From Clitopilus passeckerianus (Eukaryota; Basidiomycota; Agaricomycetes; Agaricales; Entolomataceae), in contig CALYLX010000126.1 of assembly GCA_944990035.1 (NCBI GenBank), forward strand, positions 806,001-870,000: a DNA stretch of 64,000 nt, written 5' to 3'. A model generated the notes under the pieces. The model did not search any database. It was not told where the DNA came from and saw only the letters and a program-made list of their open reading frames with translations. The translations under genes and the position numbers were made by a program. Position 1 is the stretch's first letter. Every line of letters starts with the position of its first letter. Below are positions 57,165 to 64,000 of this stretch, piece by piece.

Positions 57165-57742
57165 TGTCGAGTGCTGGGTTTTGGTGAGAGACGGCTGATC
57201 GAAAGAGGCTCGAGTGAAATTTTGATCTGATCAGGACGCTGAGTTCACTGGCATGCACTTTCAAGACGTTCAAGCACACGATGCATAGACAATCTTGGAA
57301 ATGATGAAAGTGGCCGCAACATATCGATCTTACCTTTGAAACCACGAATCTGCTTAAACAGCATAGCAAATTTAGCGGAGGTATACTGCTTAATTAAACA
57401 CGAGTAGGGCACGCTGTTCGCCTTTAATTTTTCATGATGGGCCTAGGGCATTAGAGCTCTCGCTACTTCATGATATCTCCGTGAAAAAAACATGCAAGGT
57501 AGCGTTGCGTGCTGCGGATGCATGCCAGTGGCGACCTCGTTTGAAGTTGGCGCTGGGGGAGGGGATCGCGTCGTTGCCCAATGGAGATGACCAAAGGTAC
57601 TCACGTGCGGACGTACGAAAAAGGAAAGGACCCTCGTTTGCCATCACGGTGACCTTGTAGCTGTTTAGTGCCAGTGAAAGCTTTGCCAAAATCGCCTTTC
57701 GCAAGCTTCTGAGCTTTTCGCTCGAAACCTATCTCATTAGAG
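57165..57742. other. Divergent promoter region of BUD23 and the JmjC gene
   Basis: About 580 bp between two opposite start codons. Short frames on the minus strand have no recognisable content. No RNA or repeat is seen. Confidence 0.5.
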
Positions 57743-60700
57743 ATGGATATACTGGAGAGCTCCTTGGAGGATCTTCTCAAATCCAGCCATAACTTTCACG
57801 CCGTTCGTCGGTTTCCCTTAAAGGATGCAAAGGCTGGAATAGAGCTCTATGAAAACGACGGGCTCCCTGTCATTATCGAAGGTTTTCATCAAGAAGAGGG
57901 ATGGCCAATGGATATGTTCACTCCTAACTGGCTCGTTGATCATGGACCTCAAGGTCAGTTCAAAGATTGTGTTCGGTATCGTGCTCATTTAGGCTTTTTT
58001 TTGGGCGTCAAAGTGATCCATGTCCGCAACATCCACAACAGAGCGGATAGTACGACCTCAATACGTGACTTCTTCGAGAAGTCACGCGCCGCACCCCCTT
58101 TGCCTGCTCCTGAAGGTAGTCACGTTCTCTCAAGTTTGACAAGGCAACACCGACTGACCCATTCTGTAGAAGAGGAACGCCTCTATGGAAAGGATGTAGA
58201 ATGCCCGCCGGTCTGGAACGAGTGGCTTCACAAAGATGGTATCATACCTTCATCTTTATTACCAAACTCTGTCGACAACCTCATGCAGAACCTTCCGAAA
58301 GAGGTTGGGCCCTTTAATTTCTTAACTATATCCACCACGCTGATACCTTTTCATGAGTTCAGCATCAAGTAGAAACTCTGATGTGCTATCTCGGAATAGG
58401 CGGGACGTTTACGCCATGCCACAAGGATCTCTGTGCATCCTCTGGACAGAATCTGATGTGCTACACCGAGAACGACGGTTCTTCTATCTGGACTATGACT
58501 GCAAGTTCTGATGCACCCCTCGTGTCTGGATACTTCCGAACAATTCACCGCGAACTTGATCACGAGAACCATGTCATTACTATGACAGAACTTGCGGCTG
58601 CCCCCTTCACTGTTTATATTGCTGAGCAGAAGCTCGGAGACTTAGTCCTCGTTCCGCGTCGAAGTTCTCACCAAGTCGTCAACAAGGGTGGATTGACGAT
58701 CAAGACCTCCTGGTCCAGAATGACTTTGAAGGGTTTAAAGACTGCATATTATCATGAACTCCCATTATACCGGAGGTGCACTCATTTAGCTATATTTCCT
58801 GAAAACTCCGAGACTGACCCAGCTTAAAGAGTTTGTCGCCCAGAAATATACCGCGTAAAGTTGACAATCTATTATAACCTTCTGGCTTCCATCAAGAAGT
58901 TGGAAAAGCACCTCCATGGTCCAAAGGCGAAGAAACCTGGGCCTGCTCGCCACAACAGCCTCAAGATTCTATTGCAGCTCTTTGAGGACATATTGTCCGA
59001 AGAGTATACACCAGATCATACTAGATTTACTCATCTGGTATCGACATCAGCCTCTCAAACAACTGATTCTACACAAGCGACACCGAATGTAACTGCCCCT
59101 CCTCATTGCGATTTCTGTCATGGCGACATTTTCCAAAGCTTCTTTGAATGCAGATTATGTGTTGATGTTGATACTGTCAACGGCCAAGTAACCCCTGGGG
59201 AGGGATTCGCCATCTGTTCCGGGTGCTTCGTGGAGGGTAGGACCTGCAAATGTGGTGCAGACATGGACCCTGTACAATGCAGGCCGTTTCCGGAACTTCT
59301 GCAGACAAGAGCCACCGCCAGAGCTCTGCTGTCAGAATACACAAACAACGAAATTACATTCAGGTGGGTCTCCTTCCTGTAACCGGGATCCTGTCTGTCT
59401 CGTTGACAGTGGCTCCTGTCAATAGTGATATGCCTCCCGGCCTGGGTGTGTTCCACGCTGCATGTTTGCAGTTAAATCGAAACGAAACAGACCCAAGTGT
59501 AAGATATAATTTACAGCCGGCTCCATCAACACTAACCATCTTTCTGGCTGCTAGACATCCGAACCAAAATCATGTTCATTGCCAAAACCTGGACACAACC
59601 ACTACACTCGCGGGGACAAGATCATTGGCTGCAAGTCATGCCGCAGGGGGACATGCTACCACCACCTTCTCGAACGCAGCCGAGTGCATGTGGTCGATGC
59701 CTTACTGTTGGTCGCTCAAGACTCTTCCTATAAAATATTTCACACCAGGCATATGAATGGTTTGCGAATCTACAACGAGGGACACGATGCCTACGTTGAA
59801 AGCCAGCGCAACGGAACGAAACCCGACAATCAACATCAAAGAGTGCACCTGGCTCTGGAGTACAGAAATTGCAAGCCTGGAAACCATCATTTTGCTGTCT
59901 ACGGCTGGTACGATGATAAGGTCGACCCCCTCCCTCTGAAGTGACGCTCTCCAAGCTGATAAACTCATAGGCCAAAGAAATGGGCGAGATGTCTCCTGAA
60001 AAGAATAGTCCCCTATCGCAAAACTCGACTCTGTCTATAACTGTTCGCGAGTCAGCCACAAGTGGAAGTTTAAATGCTACTCCCCACAAACGCAAACGCG
60101 AGCGCCTAGATTTCGTCGATATGTCGGACAGTTCCTCAAATGCAAAGAAGCGGAAAGATGCAGAAATATCGGTGGGAGCCAACCAGGTATTAGTTGAGCT
60201 GCTTATTTCCTACGCAAATGTTGACCTCACCCAAAGAATTCTGTTCGGCGCGGGAGGAGCGCATCAAGGCCCGGTTCACGACTCAGTGTCATCACACAGT
60301 TAGCCAGCTCCTCTGGTAGCGGTAAACCTGGACGTCCCAAGAAGCGGGCGATGGCACCCTTCGCTGATTCTGCTTCAATTCCTACACGTAAACGGGTACA
60401 GCCTCTACTGAGATCCATCTCGGACTCTTCACCTCTCACACCAGTGAGCGGGACAACAGTTTCCGCCGGCGTCGGCGGGCTAACGGAAGCAGTGAACCGC
60501 GCCATGGACGACAACTACGCTGCCATGGAGGATGCTTGTACATCAACCTCGGAGTCACACCAACCTACGGCTGCAAAACGACGCGCTCTTTCATCTGCTC
60601 CACCTGATCCTCTGAACACTTCTATAATAAGGGAGCAGGCTTCGAAACTCAAAGTTAAGGAAGAAAAGCTTCGAAAACAGGCGGAAACAATTCGGGCGCA

Positions 60701-61377
60701 AGAACTACAGCTTAAAGAGAAGGACGCTCAACTTGAAGAGGGAGCCACCAAGGTTCGGGCTCTGGAAGATAGGTTCAGGGAGAAAGAAGAAGAGGTCAAC
60801 GGGCTTCAAAAGAAGCTCATTACCGCTCTCGAAAGGAAGTTGGACGAAGCTCAGGCTATTCGGCCATCCTCTCCCCAACCACAAGCCTCCTCCTCTGTCC
60901 TGACTATAAATATCCCAGGACTCTCACATGTATGTTTGTTTGGGGCCACCGTCATTTGAGCCTCTAATATTTTTGAATAGCTAGCATCGAAATTCCCCTC
61001 GGGTATTACGATAGATGAAAAGGCGCTCCGCTTGTTATTCCCCACGGTCTTGGCGATGAATGAAGAGGCGCAAGTTCAACCTCCATGGGACCTTCCAGTT
61101 GATCAACCGCAATCCAGCGAAGCTCAACAGGCCGTGGACCATGATCCAGCAATCATTGATACTTCTACCGTGAACAACAACCTAGAGGGGATCCAATCGA
61201 AACGCGCCAGCCCTAGGGTGGCTAGCGGCACCCCTCCAATTTCTACGGAGGAAACTCCTATTTTAGAAGCCAATGAAGCTGGTCCAAAAGAAAGACGTAG
61301 TGGTATGGCTTACATTCAAATCTGCAGCCTTTTTCTCTCTTGATGCAGTTAGCAGGAAACATCAAAAGAACTTATAA
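57743..61377 (+). CDS. JmjC-domain protein with zinc-binding region, AT-hook and coiled coil
   Basis: About ten exons, near 1,000 residues. The N-terminus (MDILESSLEDLLKSSHNFHA, LPVIIEGFHQEEGWPMDMFT) leads to the JmjC core: MCYLGIGGTFTPCHKDLCAS (Fe ligands His and Asp), MCYTENDGSSIWTM, LGDLVLVPRRSSHQVVNKGG (second His) and the partner Lys/Thr strand TIKTSWSRMT. A Cys/His-rich region follows (CDFCHGDIFQSFFECRLC, FAICSGCFVEGRTCKCGA and IIGCKSCRRGTCYHHLLE). Then come a nuclear-like basic stretch (PHKRKRERLDF), an AT-hook GKPGRPKKR near 60325 and a long coiled coil (KLKVKEEKLRKQAETIRAQE). JmjC proteins are Fe(II)/2-oxoglutarate oxygenases, often histone demethylases; the zinc and AT-hook parts point to chromatin. 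The junctions between 59.4 and 60.0 kb, and so the joining of the two halves, are inferred. Confidence 0.78.
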
Positions 61378-61807
61378 AAAACAAAAACGCCGATGACTTT
61401 GACAACTGTGATCTATGCTCAAGCAAGGATCACACATACTTCGATAATAGAAGCTCACTGCTTCTGACATGCAAGCCAAATACCTTTGTATGATATCTTA
61501 CGTAGCCAGACAAATATTCCAGTATAATATATATATCTCCTCAGTAATTGCATATCAATCCCAATTGTGACAGCATTTTGTGAAAAAACATGGAGTCGCA
61601 ATCCACCACCACAATTAATTGGAACATCTGTAACGGGTATAATGTAATGAAACGTAGAGAGAAAGAAAAAGAAATGGTGCGTGCAGAATGCTAGACGTAA
61701 CGGGGGCATAAGCGTGAAACGTAACCAAGAAAGCAGTAGGAAGAATGAAGCAGCTTTGGAAGGAGGCGTAGCAGGATAACAGACCAACAACAAAGAACAA
61801 CTGCGTT
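61378..61807. other. Spacer between convergent genes
   Basis: About 430 bp, AT-rich, with the 3' ends of the JmjC gene and casein kinase. A minus-strand frame in this region (61615-62274) overlaps the last kinase exon in another frame and is not considered coding. Confidence 0.55.
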
Positions 61808-63733
61808 TTAACATCGGCAGGTAAGGATCCTGAGTAGACCGGACTTCTGATGTGCGTCATCACCGTGTCCATCGTATCCAGCACCATGGGAAGCCCCAAC
61901 GTCACCTGCTTGCGCGCGTACGGCACTAAGGGCAGGAGGAGCAGCACCGACAGAGGAAACCATCGGAGAAGCACGTCCGTACTGAGGCCCATTGTATCCA
62001 TCCTGCCCATATTCATATCCAGCTGCGCCCGGGGTAGCATAGGGATGTTGAGCGCTGGGGTTTGGTGAGCCAATGGGAACGTTGACTTGTGCAGCGGCTG
62101 AATGTGGCGTATATTGTCCTGGCCCGCCAGGCGTGAGCGCCCCTTGAGGCCCGCGCCGTTGTTTTGAGCCATTGCGAACCAGCGCTTGCGAAGGTGGGAT
62201 GACGTTGGCTTGGGATCTCCTTCTGTCGGACTCGTGGCGCTCCCTACGTCGTTGGTCTTGTAGGAGTCCGGCATTTTGCATTTGTGTAATCATTGGGCTT
62301 TGGCCACCAGTCTGTTTTAATCGTTAGTGTCATGAGAATATAGCATGTACAAAGACCTCTAGTTACCGTGCTAGGCTCCCAGCCTTTGCCACCGTTCAAA
62401 AGGTTCCAATCGTAGACGCCATCTTCAATGTCCCCACTGCTCTTGAGAACCTTGGCAAACAGTTCCCGCAGGAAGTCATAGTCAGGGGTCTCTTCGAATC
62501 CCAATTTCCTAACGTAGTTCAAGTATATGCCAAACTCCTCTGTGGACAAACATGAGTCAATGGAATGGAAGCTTGTGTTCAAAAACGGCTTACCCGGGAA
62601 GCCTTCGCAAAGTTCTTTAATCGGAGTTGTCTGCTTCTTCTCTCCGATCTTCTCATACTTCTGTTTGTTGGTAGCAGCTTTGAGGCCCTGCCATGGTAGG
62701 CTCCCACGCAAAAAGTACATGAATACATGTCCGAGGGCTTCCAGGTCGTCTCTTCTTGATTGCTCTGGTAGTCGAGGAGCGTGAGTTAAGCGGAGGAAAG
62801 ATTGGCCAGAAGTCTAGGCACTGACCTCGACCCAGATGTGTATTGATGCTCATATAGCGCGCAGTTCCGCTAAGACTCTTGCGCTCTCTGTATGGGATAT
62901 GTTGCTTGGTCTTGGGATCACGGTACTGCTTCGCCATTCCGAAATCGACGACATGGATGACTTCATAAGGGTAAACAATCAGTAACCGAGGGGGACCAGC
63001 TTTTGGCTGGATACATACCGTTAGCGCCCTTGGTGCCAGGTCGACCTATCAGAAAGTTGTCGGGCTTAATATCACGGTAAATGAGATTTTTCTCGTGTAT
63101 CGTCTGAACTCTTGTAAGCTGGCGTATGGAGCATCCCCCCACAATCAGTCCAGAGTTCCAGGGCAGAAATCACAAGGTACCGCTACGCACCATTTGACGT
63201 GCAGCCATGCAGACAGTCTTGATGGAAAACTTGCGCCCACACAGATCGAATAAATCTTCCAGACTAGGCCCGAGCAGGTCAATAACGAGAATATTGTGCA
63301 ATCCCTCTTGGCCGAAGTGGTATATTTGAGGAATGCCGGCTGTATATGAGCCATGTCAGTTATGAAGCAGGGGGACTGACAGGGAAAGTACTGACTGCAG
63401 CCGGCGAGAATACGATAAGAACGACATTCGTCACGAAGTTGAGGAGCCTCTGCTTTTCGTGGTTCCTAAGAGCAAGGACGCAATCAACTCAGTCGGATTG
63501 CCACGCGGTCTAGAAGCGGTTTCGAACGCACGAATTTAATAGCAACGGTTTGTGAGTTGAGTAGGTTAGTCCCTGCAAGTACAAGAGAAGTATATTAGGC
63601 TTCCAGAACTTGCATTGAACTGAAGCGTACCCTCGAAGATCACACCGAACGACCCCTCTCCGATTTTCTTGCCAACACGATAATGTACGCCCACGATGTT
63701 CGACGTTGAGGAGGCGTGAGACTGTGAAGCCAT
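61808..63733 (-). CDS. Casein kinase I, membrane-associated type
   Basis: Starts [20 protein letters not shown]. The kinase motifs are: [15 protein letters not shown] (Gly loop), VAIKF (Lys), [49 protein letters not shown] (catalytic loop), [14 protein letters not shown] (DFG), the CK1-type [17 protein letters not shown] and [20 protein letters not shown]. The C-terminal 160 residues are Gln/Gly/Pro/Tyr-rich and end [13 protein letters not shown] Cys pair at the very end suggests lipid attachment at the plasma membrane, as in yeast Yck1/2. Such kinases act in polarity, endocytosis and nutrient signalling. Many introns (about nine). Nearby ORF-like frames in the last exon are out of frame. Confidence 0.94.
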
Positions 63734-64000
63734 AGATTCAGGCTTGTCTATGAGGAAATGAGGAAATGAAGACTGTTATTAGAAGAAAAGAGGGAATGGT
63801 AGGCCGCGAAGGGCCTGTTAGTTGGTGGAACAGTGCAAGAACGGCTTTCAGGTCACCTCAAGCCTAAATTCGGCTAACCGACCTGTAACTCCGCTTTACG
63901 CGCACAGCCTACGGACTCTTTTTCCAAAGAAAATTCTTAGATTCCCGTGGATCTCTAGTCTATATACATTGCAGATTATACAAATCGTGTGCTAAATGCA
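63734..64000. other. Upstream region of casein kinase I
   Basis: Promoter and leader of the kinase gene, running to the edge of the window. No other feature is seen. Confidence 0.5.

Noticed and set aside
61615..62274. 219-codon frame overlapping the kinase C-terminus
   Set aside because: It overlaps the casein kinase last exon in a different frame; the kinase frame gives the expected Gln/Gly/Pro-rich tail and Cys end.

Overview
The window is nuclear DNA from a basidiomycete fungus, most likely an Agaricomycete (mushroom-forming) species. The evidence is about 30 protein genes split by many 49-65 bp GT-AG introns, very short spacers, and families typical of mushrooms: a DUF7918-like protein, paired signal-peptide/Cys-rich/single-TM proteins, a two-finger C2H2 regulator and an HSP12-type stress protein. 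Genes lie on both strands with no operons. I see no transposon, CRISPR array, virus or secondary-metabolite cluster.

Layout. 1-8.1 kb: 3' end of an insulin-degrading-enzyme peptidase, the CDK subunit CKS1, and the meiotic crossover helicase MER3/HFM1. 8.1-14.7 kb: TIM54, the spliceosome factor SNW1/Prp45, an unknown coiled-coil protein and a C2H2 regulator. 15-21.4 kb: a membrane-anchored inositol polyphosphate 5-phosphatase, beta-carbonic anhydrase, RPL7 with a probable intronic C/D snoRNA, and an aldo-keto reductase. 22-28.2 kb: two related single-pass surface proteins, a CHMP7-like ESCRT-III protein and HSP12. 28.4-37.4 kb: an ABC-F ATPase, OTU1 deubiquitinase, tRNA-Phe, AP endonuclease, a DUF7918-like protein and a secreted pectate lyase. 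38-48.3 kb: SAM37, TAF7, GAA1 and a USP48-like deubiquitinase. 48.4-57.2 kb: a large conserved unknown protein, LUC7, BCS1 and BUD23. 57.7-64 kb: a JmjC/zinc/AT-hook/coiled-coil chromatin protein and a casein kinase I.

Most of the content is housekeeping: mitochondrial import and assembly (TIM54, SAM37, BCS1), splicing (SNW1, LUC7), ribosomes (RPL7, BUD23, snoRNA), transcription and chromatin (TAF7, JmjC, C2H2), ubiquitin (OTU1, USP48) and GPI anchoring (GAA1). The only obvious lifestyle gene is the pectate lyase, pointing to plant cell-wall use. No clearly new multi-gene system is visible. The items most worth a second look are the snoRNA in the RPL7 intron, very short exons in MER3, the large unknown protein with a cadherin-like segment, the JmjC fusion, the divergent ABC-F ATPase and the paired surface proteins. 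Exon boundaries were placed by eye from reading frame, splice signals and family conservation, so outer coordinates are firmer than every internal junction.
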